From contig CAKUWD010000024.1 of assembly GCA_934699065.1 (NCBI GenBank), positions 1-19,882 on the forward strand: a stretch of 19,882 nt of DNA, written 5' to 3'. The translations under genes and the position numbers were made by a program. Origin of the DNA: an uncultured Treponema sp. Lineage in GTDB: Bacteria; Spirochaetota; Spirochaetia; Treponematales; Treponemataceae. The notes below the pieces were generated by a model. That model searched no databases. It was not told the origin of the DNA and saw nothing but the letters and a program-made list of their open reading frames with translations. Below, one piece after another: positions 1 to 7,654 of the stretch. Every line of letters starts with the position of its first letter. Position 1 is the stretch's first letter.

Positions 1-205
1 TGATTATAAATTGGATATTGCTGTAAAGAAAGAAGAAGCCTTTCAGGATGGGCTGGAAGCAGGTATCTCTCAAGGCGTACAGCAGAAAGCCGTGGAAGCT
101 GCACTTATGCTTGTTAATGAATACCGCGAAAAACCAGAAGTTGCAGCGCAGAAGATGAACGCTCCTTTCGAACTTGTCCTTGAAGCTTTAAAACAAAAAC
201 AATAA
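1..205 (+). CDS. C-terminal end of an Rpn-type PD-(D/E)XK nuclease/transposase-like protein (partial)
   Basis: An open frame enters from the left edge (codons in phase with base 2) and stops with TAA at 203-205, so only about 67 residues are visible. They form a charged, helical tail with the pattern EAFQDGLEAGISQGVQQKAV followed by an Ala/Leu-rich helix-turn-helix-like segment ending EALKQKQ. Such tails, rich in repeated E-x-G-x-x-x-G helices, follow the nuclease core in the Rpn (recombination-promoting nuclease) or 'PD-(D/E)XK transposase' families. The complete gene just downstream has a comparable tail, which supports the call. The catalytic core lies outside the window, so activity cannot be judged. 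The TTG at 11 is an internal Leu codon and not the start. Confidence 0.6.
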   Translation, partial: DYKLDIAVKKEEAFQDGLEAGISQGVQQKAVEAALMLVNEYREKPEVAAQKMNAPFELVLEALKQKQ

Positions 206-218
206 AACAACCTATAAC

Positions 219-254
219 ACATTTTACGGCTTGAGAAATCAATCCGTAAAATGT
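219..254. repeat. Long hairpin with GAAA tetraloop downstream of the partial Rpn gene
   Basis: ACATTTTACGG (219-229) pairs perfectly with CCGTAAAATGT (244-254). After one C/T mismatch, TTGA (231-234) pairs with TCAA (239-242) around a GAAA loop (235-238), giving 15 paired bases. There is no clean T-tract on the plus side. The minus side has a T-rich stretch (complement of 191-210), but about ten bases from the stem. It could be a weak terminator for the Rpn gene, an mRNA 3'-end stabiliser or a dispersed repeat; the sequence alone does not decide. Confidence 0.65.
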
Positions 255-480
255 CTAAAACTCCGTCGAATACTTTGCAAACTCTCTGTGCAAAAAGCAG
301 ACTTCCGTACCGGTAAGATAATTCAAATTGGCACGTATAAGCAGAGTGAAGGGAAGAAGTAATACAATTACGATTTTTTTACTTTTTTTCCTAAAATCAT
401 TTCCTGAAATGTTCATTTTGAGACTATTTATATTGTGTGGGAAAATTATATTCTCAACACATATAAATCAGGAGGCTTTT

Positions 481-1338
481 ATGCCAAAAACAGTAGATGA
501 ATTGACTTTTACAGATGATGGAATGTTTCAGGCTGTTATGCATGATCCAGGGATTTGCGCAGAACTTGTAGAAAGATTATTGCATATCCGTGTAAAACAA
601 ATAAATTATCCGAAGCTCGAAAAACAGATTGCTCCATTTTATACATCAAAAGGAATAAGGCTGGATGTCTATCTTAAAGATGAAGATAAAGTAATAGACA
701 TAGAAATTCAAAACTACCCTCAGGATGCTCTTGGCAAACGTACACGTTACTATTCTGCAATGATTGATATGGATAACCTTATGAAAGGTCAGGATTATAC
801 TGAACTTAAAGACAGTTATATACTTTTTATCTGCAAGGAAGATCCTTTTCATGACGAAAATAATATATCTTATGGATTACCCTGTTATTCATTTCACAAT
901 TCCTGTATTGAAGATGGCAAAGTAAAATTACATGACAATTCTTTCAAAGTCATTTATAATGCAAGTGCGTATGTAAAAGAAAAGGATATTAGAATTCGTG
1001 ATTTCCTTTACTTCATACACACAAATGATCCTGGAAAAGATGATTTTAATAATCGCCTTTCTTCTCTTGTACAAAAGATTAAAGAAAATGAGAAATTCAG
1101 GAGGGATTACGCCGCTATGAATTTACATGATAGAGATTTAATTAGAATAGCTAAAAAAGAAGCTTCTCTAGAAAAATCGGTAGAAACTGCCCGTAAACTT
1201 CTTGCTGATGGAAAATATACCGCTGAAGAAATTTCTGCTTTACTTCAAATACCTGCTGAAACTTTTATGAATACTGCACAAATCTTAAATAACAATAAGA
1301 ATTTTCCTTACAAATCAAGTAACTATCATACAAGATGA
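481..1338 (+). CDS. Rpn family PD-(D/E)XK nuclease / putative transposase
   Basis: This 285-residue protein belongs to the Rpn/PD-(D/E)XK nuclease group, whose characterised E. coli members (RpnA-E) are DNA endonucleases that promote RecA-independent recombination. The N-terminus has the family pattern (ELTFTDDGMFQAVM). The nuclease core reads RLDVYL followed by a strand ending DIEIQ, that is Asp plus a Glu-x-Gln variant of E-x-K that is common in this family. The C-terminal third is charged and helical, with an HTH-like segment (KLLADGKYTAEEISALLQI) typical of Rpn tails. I place the start at ATG 481 because AGGAGG lies at 470-475; the frame is open upstream but that extension (from 328) has no family similarity. 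The gene converges on the acetyltransferase with only 10 bases between the stop codons. Such genes are commonly multicopy and mobile-like, and the partial gene upstream is a second one. Confidence 0.8.
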   Translation: MPKTVDELTFTDDGMFQAVMHDPGICAELVERLLHIRVKQINYPKLEKQIAPFYTSKGIRLDVYLKDEDKVIDIEIQNYPQDALGKRTRYYSAMIDMDNLMKGQDYTELKDSYILFICKEDPFHDENNISYGLPCYSFHNSCIEDGKVKLHDNSFKVIYNASAYVKEKDIRIRDFLYFIHTNDPGKDDFNNRLSSLVQKIKENEKFRRDYAAMNLHDRDLIRIAKKEASLEKSVETARKLLADGKYTAEEISALLQIPAETFMNTAQILNNNKNFPYKSSNYHTR

Positions 1339-1348
1339 TAAGGTATCT

Positions 1349-2002
1349 TTATTTCTCACCCAGCCTTTCCAGCTTATCCAGAGTTTCTTCATTTAAATCT
1401 GAATAAATCAAATCTAAATCTTCTTTTGTAAAGCTGTCGTAAAGTTTTACGAGGTCCAGACTGCAGAGTTTTTTACGGAGGGGTTCCGGGAATCTGTATT
1501 TGATTAATTTAGCAGGATTTCCTCCTACAATGGCATAAGGTTCTACATCTTTTGTTACAATTGAACCGGCTGCAATTACTGCTCCCTGTCCAATTTTTAC
1601 ACCGCTGCAAATCAGGGCATTTGTTCCAAACCAGACATCATCGCCAATTATTATATCACCCTTTGAAAGTGCTTCATTTACCGAACCAAAATTTTTTTCC
1701 TTAAAAGGATATGTTGAAATTGTATTCATTTTGTGTTCTGCACCTAGAAGAAACTGAACTCCTGGCCCTATAGCACAATAGTTTCCGATGCAAAGCTTTA
1801 CATCCTGCCTGCTGCTATCCTGCACCCTAAGCTGACCATAGCTTTTTTTACCAACAGTGATTTTTGACGGATCACAAAAATTCATCAACTCTACTTCATT
1901 GTGTCCATTATGATTTCTAAATTCTTTTCTGAATTTTAAAAGACGAATTCTATATAATACCTTATTGTAAATTCCCATAAAAAAAATACTATCATAATTC
2001 AT
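1349..2002 (-). CDS. CatB-like (xenobiotic acetyltransferase family) O-acetyltransferase
   Basis: This 217-residue protein belongs to the left-handed beta-helix acetyltransferases, subgroup CatB/Vat, which move an acetyl group from acetyl-CoA to a hydroxyl. The likely catalytic histidine is His90 in GAEHKMNTISTYPF, the motif that marks this subgroup. Hexapeptide-repeat coils follow (IIIGDDVWFGTNALICSGVKIG and onward), then the typical GGNPAKLIKYRF segment at about 160-171 and a short helical C-terminus. Family members include streptogramin and chloramphenicol acetyltransferases, but many act on sugars or cell-surface polysaccharide, so a resistance role should not be assumed. Start ATG 2002 has no convincing Shine-Dalgarno sequence; Met9 (1978) is an alternative but equally lacks one. 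It stands alone and converges on the Rpn gene. Confidence 0.82.
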   Translation of the reverse strand: MNYDSIFFMGIYNKVLYRIRLLKFRKEFRNHNGHNEVELMNFCDPSKITVGKKSYGQLRVQDSSRQDVKLCIGNYCAIGPGVQFLLGAEHKMNTISTYPFKEKNFGSVNEALSKGDIIIGDDVWFGTNALICSGVKIGQGAVIAAGSIVTKDVEPYAIVGGNPAKLIKYRFPEPLRKKLCSLDLVKLYDSFTKEDLDLIYSDLNEETLDKLERLGEK

Positions 2003-2162
2003 TTTTCATGTCAGTAATTTTAAATCATATAAAATCTTTCTCTATAAATAAATTGCTGTCATTATCAGACCTTCTGCAATGCAGCTAAATTTGTCGCTCT
2101 CTAGAAGAACTTAAGCGAATTGTGTTAAAATACTTCTTGTAAAAAAATTTTTAGAGGTGTTT

Positions 2163-3560
2163 ATGGAAACTCAAACAAAACAGCGTAACTCGTTCACTAG
2201 TTCAATCGGGTTCGTTCTGGCTGCAGCAGGTAGTGCCGTTGGATTAGGAAATATCTGGCGCTTCCCTTATCTTGCTGCAAAAGACGGCGGAGGACTTTTC
2301 CTTGTAGTTTATCTCGCTCTCGCCCTCACATTTGGTTTTGCACTTTTGATTACGGAAGTTGCAATTGGTAGAAAGACTCAGGAGAGTCCTCTTACAGCCT
2401 ATTCTAAAATCAATAAGAAATGGGGCTTCCTCGGAATCTTCTCTTTCGTAGTACCATTTATCATTTATCCATACTACTGTGTAATCGGTGGCTGGGTAAT
2501 GAAATATATGTTCTGCTACCTCGCCTTCCAGGGACAGGTTGCAGTTGAAGACGGATTCTTTGGTGCTTTTATTACTTCACAGTGGCAGCCGATTTTCTAC
2601 TGTGCACTTTTTGCAATTCTTTGTTTCATTATCGTATACAAGGGAGTTGAGCATGGAATTGAGCGCTACTCAAAAATCCTCATGCCTATTCTTTTTGTAA
2701 TCGTTGTATTCATTGCTATCTATGCTTTGTTCATCAAACATACTGATGCAAATGGTGTTACACGTACTGGTCTCCAGGGTGCCGCAGTTTACTTTATTCC
2801 AAACTTTAAAGGCCTTACATTCAAGGGCTTCCTCACAGTTTGTCTTGATGCAATGGGCCAGCTTTTCTATTCTCTCTCAATTGCTATGGGTATTATGATT
2901 GCTTACGGCTCTTACATGAAGAAGGATGAAAACCTCAACAAGTCTGTAAATCAGATTGAAATCTTCGATACCGGTGTTGCAATCCTTGCAGGTATGATGA
3001 TTATTCCTGCCGTATTTGCATTCAGCGGAAAAGAAGGAATGTCTGCTGGACCAGGTCTTATGTTCATCACATTACCAAAAGTATTCAATTCTCTCGGCAA
3101 GTTTGGTGACTTCATTGGTCTTATCTTCTTTGTTATGGTAATGTTTGCAGCTCTTACTTCTGCTGTTTCAATCCTCGAAGCAATCACATCTTCAATGATG
3201 GATAAGTTCAAGTGGAGCCGCAGACGTTCTGCATTTATCATGGCTGTATGTACTTTTGTTGTTTCTATCATTGTATGTCTTGGATACAACGTATTCTACT
3301 TCGACCTCAAACTTCCGAACGGTAGTATTGGTCAGATTCTTGATATCCTTGACTACGCAAGTAACAACATTCTTATGCCAATCGTTGGCCTTCTTACCTG
3401 TATTCTTATTGGCTGGATTGCTAAGCCAAAAACTACAATTGATGAAATTACCCTTAACGGAGAACACTTTGTTCGCAAGGGACTTTACGTTGTAATGATT
3501 AAATTTGTTGCACCAATCCTGCTCTTCATCATTCTTTTGACAGGTATGGGAATTATTTAG
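2163..3560 (+). CDS. Sodium-dependent neurotransmitter:sodium symporter (NSS/SNF) family transporter
   Basis: This 465-residue inner-membrane protein is a secondary transporter of the NSS family (LeuT fold), which couples Na+ entry to uptake of amino acids or related solutes. Helix 1 carries the family signature (SAVGLGNIWRFPYLAAKDGG, residues about 26-45), whose unwound middle forms the substrate and Na+ site. Helix 6 (LDAMGQLFYSLSIAMGIMIAYGSYM) is the other half of the site. I count eleven hydrophobic segments ending in KFVAPILLFIILLTGMGII, as in the bacterial 11-helix members such as MhsT rather than 12-helix LeuT. The start is taken as ATG 2163 with AGAGG at 2153-2157; the in-frame GTG at 2157 overlaps that site. 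A TAAAAT hexamer at 2126-2131 could be a -10 element, but no good -35 is visible. The substrate cannot be deduced; an amino acid is the usual one. Confidence 0.93.
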   Translation: METQTKQRNSFTSSIGFVLAAAGSAVGLGNIWRFPYLAAKDGGGLFLVVYLALALTFGFALLITEVAIGRKTQESPLTAYSKINKKWGFLGIFSFVVPFIIYPYYCVIGGWVMKYMFCYLAFQGQVAVEDGFFGAFITSQWQPIFYCALFAILCFIIVYKGVEHGIERYSKILMPILFVIVVFIAIYALFIKHTDANGVTRTGLQGAAVYFIPNFKGLTFKGFLTVCLDAMGQLFYSLSIAMGIMIAYGSYMKKDENLNKSVNQIEIFDTGVAILAGMMIIPAVFAFSGKEGMSAGPGLMFITLPKVFNSLGKFGDFIGLIFFVMVMFAALTSAVSILEAITSSMMDKFKWSRRRSAFIMAVCTFVVSIIVCLGYNVFYFDLKLPNGSIGQILDILDYASNNILMPIVGLLTCILIGWIAKPKTTIDEITLNGEHFVRKGLYVVMIKFVAPILLFIILLTGMGII

Positions 3561-3573
3561 TTTTATCTGAAAG

Positions 3574-3593
3574 GAGGGAAAAGCCTTTCCCTC
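3574..3593. repeat. Short hairpin 13 bases after the transporter stop
   Basis: GAGGGAAA (3574-3581) and TTTCCCTC (3586-3593) form an 8-bp perfect stem around AGCC. No T-tract follows, so it is not an intrinsic terminator by itself. It may protect the transporter mRNA 3' end or be part of the repeat-rich block that continues to 3690. Confidence 0.5.
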
Positions 3594-3602
3594 GCTCCAA
3601 AC

Positions 3603-3649
3603 AAAAAGGCTGCGGTAGTTTCGACAAGCTCAACCACCGCAGCCTTTTT
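3603..3649. terminator. Bidirectional rho-independent terminator containing a dispersed-repeat core
   Basis: A 14-bp perfect stem, AAAAAGGCTGCGGT (3603-3616) with ACCGCAGCCTTTTT (3636-3649), has a T-rich run on either strand. It therefore serves both the plus-strand transporter and the convergent M16 gene. The 19-base loop contains TTTCGACAAGCTCAA (3619-3633), the same core found in the dnaN-recF gap, so the terminator appears to be built on, or invaded by, a dispersed repeat. Confidence 0.85.
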
Positions 3650-3670
3650 GTTTTCCTCTACCCTTTCTCC

Positions 3671-3689
3671 TAAGGGGGACTCCCCCTTA
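3671..3689. repeat. GC-rich hairpin repeat, related to the dnaA-gyrB intergenic repeat
   Basis: TAAGGGGG (3671-3678) pairs with CCCCCTTA (3682-3689) across a three-base loop. On the minus strand the element continues as TTAGGAGAAAGGGTAG, which matches TAGGAGAGGGGGTAG in the 17770-17849 element closely. It lies 11 bases beyond the M16 stop codon. It is probably a partial copy of the same dispersed family. Confidence 0.55.
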
Positions 3690-3699
3690 AGAACCCCTG

Positions 3700-6549
3700 T
3701 TATCGCTCAGGTTTCAAATAAGCTTTTAACACTACATCAGTATTCAAATACTTATTTGCTGCTTCTACAAGAGCTTCTTTTGTAATCCACTCTGCAACTT
3801 TTCCTGTATCTTTAGTAAACCATGTCGGTTCGTATTCAAACAGTACTTCTGCAGTGAAGCGGGTTAACCACCAATAATTATTTCTCATATTAGTTTCAAT
3901 TGTACGAATGTAAGTTTCCTTTAATTTTTCAATAAGATCATCAGAAATATTTCCTTTCTGAATTTCTTTAATTGTATCAATTACAGTTTCATAAAGTTCA
4001 TCCTGACGTGCCGGCTCACATCCAAATTCAATTGAAACTCTATAATAACGCTCTGGCCAGCCATCAATATATCCGTTTGTTGCAACTCCATAAGAGCCAC
4101 TTTTATCTTCACGAATAACTTCGCGTAAACGAATATTTAAAAGAGAAGCAAGCTGATGAATAATTTCATTTTCCCTGAATTTTACATCAAGATCATCACA
4201 TACAGGAAGTGAATCTCCAAAGGCCATATAAATATAACCCTTATCATCAATTCCTTTGTTTACAACAATTGATTTACTTTCTTTAGGGAATGGGAAATAA
4301 ACATATTTTGTTTCATCAAACTTATCATTAGTTTTTAAACTTCCAAAATAATACGCACACAAATCTACAAGTTCTTTTTCATTAAAATCACCAACAAAAA
4401 TAAACGTGAAGTCTGCCGGATTTGCAAAGCGTTCCCGATATACTTTTTCTGCAATCTTAGGATCCATTTTTTTAACATAGTCTCTATTAAATGGAGCTGA
4501 ATAAACATTTTTACCCATTACAAGTTCATTAATTTTATCTGAAAAAACCTGCATTGGTTTTGCACCATAAGAGTCTGCTACTTCAGAATACTGTGTATAA
4601 ATTGTTTTCCAAGCATCTTCACCAAACTGAGGTTTTGTAAACATCAGATTAATGAGCTGCAGGCTTTCTTCAAGATTATTTTTATTTGCTGTTGCATTAA
4701 AAAATTCTCTTGTATTATTCATACCAATTGAAACAGCAAGATTTTTTGTAGTAGAAATTTTCTGGAACTGAGAATATGTAATTCCACCACGTCCAGAAAG
4801 ATTTGAATAATCTATTGAAATCTGTGCAGATGGAATTTCTTCTTCTTTCAGCTGATATATTCCACCCTTACTTCCACCATAAATTGCAATTGAGTCTTTT
4901 TTGAAATCAGTTTTTTTGGTGATGATTTTTACTCCGTTTTCAAATGTGTACTGAGTACCACCAAGTTCTTTCAAAGCCTTTTTCTCAATAATCTTTCCTT
5001 TATTTGATGGTTTTTTCATGAAAGTCTCGCTGACAACATCATCTTTATAAGCTTCTGCTTCACTTTCATAATTTTTCCAGATATCAACAATCTCTTTTTC
5101 TGAAGGAATATCTGCTGATTCTGGTGCAATAATTAACATCATTGTTCCACGATCAGCTAAAATCTTTTTAGTCAGTTCAAGAATTTCTTCTGCTGTAATC
5201 TCATTAATTATTTTAGTTGAAATCTTTAGACTGTCTTCTTCTGTTGTAAATATATTTCCAAGTGTATAATAATTTACGAGACTGTTTACATAATTAATTG
5301 ACGAATGCTTGTCTTTATTTTCATAACTCTGCTGCAATCCCTGAAGCATTGATTTTTTTACTCTTTCAAGCTCTGTTTCCGTAACTCCATATTTCAAGAA
5401 ACGTTCATACTCATCAATAAAAGCTTTTAATGCTTCCTTAAAACGTCCTGCCTTAGGAACTACATCTAACATTAAATTAGAATTTTTTCGGGTAAAATCT
5501 ATCATACCTGAACTTGCAGTAAGCCACTCAGCATCTGGAAGACTTGTTTTTTCATGACAACGCTGATTAAAAATACTCATAACAATATTGCTTATAAAAC
5601 CTTCACGAATCTGTTCAATTGTCGTAACAGGTTTTGATTCTTCCAACTGCTGAAAAATACAAATTTCAGTAACCGACAATTCTTTATCTCGCAATATTGT
5701 AATAGATTTTTCTGTCTGAAGAGGAACCTTAAATGAAGGAACTTTTGTTTCTTTTTCAGAAGCAGAAATTGTTCCCATTACTTCTTTTATTGCTTTTTCA
5801 AGAACATCAGCTTTAATATCACCTACAGCTGCAACAGCCATGTTTTCTGGACGATACCATTTTTTATAAAAATCTACGACTCTATCAAGTTTTATATTTT
5901 TGATGACATTTATATCACCTATAGGTAATCTTTTTTCATAACGAGAGTCTTTTAAGACAAGTCCTACTTCTTTCATAGCAACACGCCAGTTTACACCCTG
6001 GGTTCTTTGTCTCCACTCTTCAATAATTACACCGCGTTCTTTTTCAAATTCAACAGGATCAAAAGTAACGGCACAAGCCCAGTCATGTAATACCAGAAGA
6101 CTTGTTTTTAAAATCTCAGGATTATCTGCCGGTATCTCAAGAATATAAACTGTCTGTTCAAAACTTGTATCCGCATTTACTTCCGGACCAAATTTCATAC
6201 CAATTTTTTCGAAATAATCTACAATTTCTGATTTTTGAAAATTTTCAGTTCCGTTATAGCACATGTGCTCAACAAAATGTGCTATACCTTTCTGGTCCTC
6301 ATCTTCCATACACGAACCGGCTTTTACAACAAGTCGAAGCTGTATACGGTTTTTAGGTTCACCATTTTCTCGAATAAAATATGTCACTCCATTGTCAAGT
6401 TTTCCCTGCTTTACTGCAGAATCCAAAACAAGCTGGTTACCATTGGATCTATTTTCAACTTTTGAAGTTGAACATCCGGTTACCAGAAGTAATGAAGCAA
6501 CCAATGCTGCTGCAAAGAATGCAGCAAATAGTTTGTTTAGTTTTTTCAT
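3700..6549 (-). CDS. M16 family zinc metallopeptidase, lipoprotein (PqqL-like, two-domain)
   Basis: This 949-residue protein is an insulinase/pitrilysin-type (M16) peptidase, predicted to be lipid-anchored. A basic N-terminus and hydrophobic stretch lead to the lipobox LVTGC with Cys26. The inverted zinc motif HFVEH (His91, Glu94, His95) is intact, and the third ligand is probably in ERGVIIEEW (Glu177 or 178). The second half is the non-catalytic M16 domain, with the conserved Arg...Tyr region RLREVIREDKSGSYGVATNG near residue 860 that helps bind substrate. Length fits the roughly 930-residue PqqL-type bacterial enzymes that hold both halves in one chain. Substrates are probably unfolded peptides in the periplasm (inferred). 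Start ATG 6549 follows AGGAG. It is a single-gene unit facing away from metF, with its own promoter candidate, and ends at the bidirectional terminator at 3603-3649. Confidence 0.93.
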   Translation of the reverse strand: MKKLNKLFAAFFAAALVASLLLVTGCSTSKVENRSNGNQLVLDSAVKQGKLDNGVTYFIRENGEPKNRIQLRLVVKAGSCMEDEDQKGIAHFVEHMCYNGTENFQKSEIVDYFEKIGMKFGPEVNADTSFEQTVYILEIPADNPEILKTSLLVLHDWACAVTFDPVEFEKERGVIIEEWRQRTQGVNWRVAMKEVGLVLKDSRYEKRLPIGDINVIKNIKLDRVVDFYKKWYRPENMAVAAVGDIKADVLEKAIKEVMGTISASEKETKVPSFKVPLQTEKSITILRDKELSVTEICIFQQLEESKPVTTIEQIREGFISNIVMSIFNQRCHEKTSLPDAEWLTASSGMIDFTRKNSNLMLDVVPKAGRFKEALKAFIDEYERFLKYGVTETELERVKKSMLQGLQQSYENKDKHSSINYVNSLVNYYTLGNIFTTEEDSLKISTKIINEITAEEILELTKKILADRGTMMLIIAPESADIPSEKEIVDIWKNYESEAEAYKDDVVSETFMKKPSNKGKIIEKKALKELGGTQYTFENGVKIITKKTDFKKDSIAIYGGSKGGIYQLKEEEIPSAQISIDYSNLSGRGGITYSQFQKISTTKNLAVSIGMNNTREFFNATANKNNLEESLQLINLMFTKPQFGEDAWKTIYTQYSEVADSYGAKPMQVFSDKINELVMGKNVYSAPFNRDYVKKMDPKIAEKVYRERFANPADFTFIFVGDFNEKELVDLCAYYFGSLKTNDKFDETKYVYFPFPKESKSIVVNKGIDDKGYIYMAFGDSLPVCDDLDVKFRENEIIHQLASLLNIRLREVIREDKSGSYGVATNGYIDGWPERYYRVSIEFGCEPARQDELYETVIDTIKEIQKGNISDDLIEKLKETYIRTIETNMRNNYWWLTRFTAEVLFEYEPTWFTKDTGKVAEWITKEALVEAANKYLNTDVVLKAYLKPER

Positions 6550-6581
6550 TTGAATCTCCTGAATTCTTTTTTTATATTCAA

Positions 6582-6587
6582 ATTATA
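6582..6587 (-). promoter_or_regulatory. -10 element candidate for the M16 peptidase gene
   Basis: The minus strand reads TATAAT at 6587-6582, 32 bases upstream of the ATG, leaving room for a leader with AGGAG. The hexamer 17 bases upstream (TTAATT) is a poor -35, so only the -10 is supported. Confidence 0.4.
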
Positions 6588-6656
6588 GACATTTAAGCTT
6601 TTTAAATTAACAAAATAATAAAAAAATAACCGAAGTTACTATCGTTTTTTATATAC

Positions 6657-6685
6657 TTCTCATTTTTTTTGTTTCTTTATATAAT
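6657..6685 (+). promoter_or_regulatory. Sigma-70-type promoter candidate for metF
   Basis: TTCTCA (6657-6662) and a perfect TATAAT (6680-6685) are 17 bases apart. The expected start of transcription (about 6691-6693) is only 4-6 bases before the ATG at 6697, and no Shine-Dalgarno sequence precedes that ATG. If correct, the mRNA is practically leaderless. Confidence 0.5.
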
Positions 6686-6696
6686 AACAATTGAAT

Positions 6697-7596
6697 ATGA
6701 TAGACGAAACACAATTCAAGAATAAAACAATTTTCTCATTTGAAATTTTTCCTCCCAAAAAAACAATGCCCATCGACACAATTTTTTCTACACTCGATGA
6801 GCTTAAAGGTCTTTCTCCGGATTTTATTTCCGTAACCTTTGGTGCGGGTGGCAGCGAAAACTGTAATAATTCTGTAGAAATTGCGAAGCATATTAAAAAT
6901 GTTTGCAATGTAGAATCGGTAATTCATATGCCGGCTCTTAATATGACAAAGGCAGATGCACAGTTTGTACTTGAGCAGTTTCAGCAGGCAGGAATCGATA
7001 ACATACTCGCCCTTCGTGGTGATAAAGTTGAAGGAAAAGAACCAGCCAATGAATTTCTTCATGCCAGCGACTTAATTTCCTTCATTAAAGAATTTGACTC
7101 AAAACGCACAGACGGTAAAAAATTTAAGATTTTTGGTGCCTGCTATCCGGAACTTCACCCGCAGTCAAAAGATGTTTTTGAAGATATTGATTACCTTAAA
7201 AAGAAAGTTGATGCAGGCGCAAGTCATTTGCTTTCACAGTTATTTTTTGATAACACCCAATTCTACCGCTTTCTTGAACGCTGCCAGATAAAAGGCATTA
7301 ACGTTCCTGTAGAAGCTGGAATCATGCCGGCAACTAACAAGAAATCGATTGAAAGAATGGTAAGCATGACAAATGCCGTGCTTCCTAAAAAGTTTACAGA
7401 TATGATGGACCGTTACGGAGATCATCCTGAAGCTATCCGCGATGCAGGAATTGCCTACGCCATCGATCAGATTGTAGATCTTGTTACCCATGGCGTTTCA
7501 GGTATTCACCTTTACACTATGAATAATCCTCTTGTTGCCCGCAAGATTTACGAAGCAACAAAGAGTTTGTTTGACGTACCACCGATTTTAAAATAA
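6697..7596 (+). CDS. metF: Methylenetetrahydrofolate reductase
   Basis: This 299-residue cytosolic flavoenzyme reduces 5,10-methylene-THF to 5-methyl-THF, the methyl donor for methionine synthesis. Recognisable MetF features in order are FSFEIFPPK (the Glu near the N-terminus is catalytic in the family), ISVTFGAGGS, NILALRGD, the YPELHPQS segment, KKKVDAGASHLLSQLFFDN and VEAGIMP. Length and TIM-barrel motif order are normal. I choose ATG 6697; a TTG at 6691 is in frame, but neither has an upstream ribosome-binding site. No folate or methionine gene is adjacent, and the gene is monocistronic between a close promoter and the terminator at 7601. Confidence 0.93.
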   Translation: MIDETQFKNKTIFSFEIFPPKKTMPIDTIFSTLDELKGLSPDFISVTFGAGGSENCNNSVEIAKHIKNVCNVESVIHMPALNMTKADAQFVLEQFQQAGIDNILALRGDKVEGKEPANEFLHASDLISFIKEFDSKRTDGKKFKIFGACYPELHPQSKDVFEDIDYLKKKVDAGASHLLSQLFFDNTQFYRFLERCQIKGINVPVEAGIMPATNKKSIERMVSMTNAVLPKKFTDMMDRYGDHPEAIRDAGIAYAIDQIVDLVTHGVSGIHLYTMNNPLVARKIYEATKSLFDVPPILK

Positions 7597-7600
7597 AAAA

Positions 7601-7623
7601 CCGGCTCATAAATTATGAGCCGG
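7601..7623. terminator. Bidirectional rho-independent terminator between metF and the immunophilin gene
   Basis: CCGGCTCATA (7601-7610) pairs perfectly with TATGAGCCGG (7614-7623) around a 3-base loop. The minus-strand side is followed directly by a strong T-run (complement of 7595-7600), so it best terminates the long minus-strand cluster. The plus side has CTTCATTTTT, a weaker tract, for metF. Confidence 0.88.
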
Positions 7624-7654
7624 CTTCATTTTTAACAGTTCTGCTACTTTAGCC

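Noticed and set aside
328..480. 51-residue N-terminal extension of the Rpn gene
   Set aside because: A perfect AGGAGG precedes ATG 481, and the extension does not resemble the family.
1349..2002. Antibiotic-resistance gene (chloramphenicol or streptogramin acetyltransferase)
   Set aside because: Only the broad CatB/Vat fold and catalytic motif are evident; many such proteins acetylate sugars, and no resistance context is present.
2951..3467. Overlapping minus-strand frames inside the NSS transporter
   Set aside because: They are antisense shadows of a strongly conserved gene, with no ribosome-binding site or family similarity.
6102..6596. Several plus-strand frames opposite the M16 N-terminus
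   Set aside because: They are antisense to the signal peptide and zinc-site coding region, mutually overlapping and without recognisable domains.
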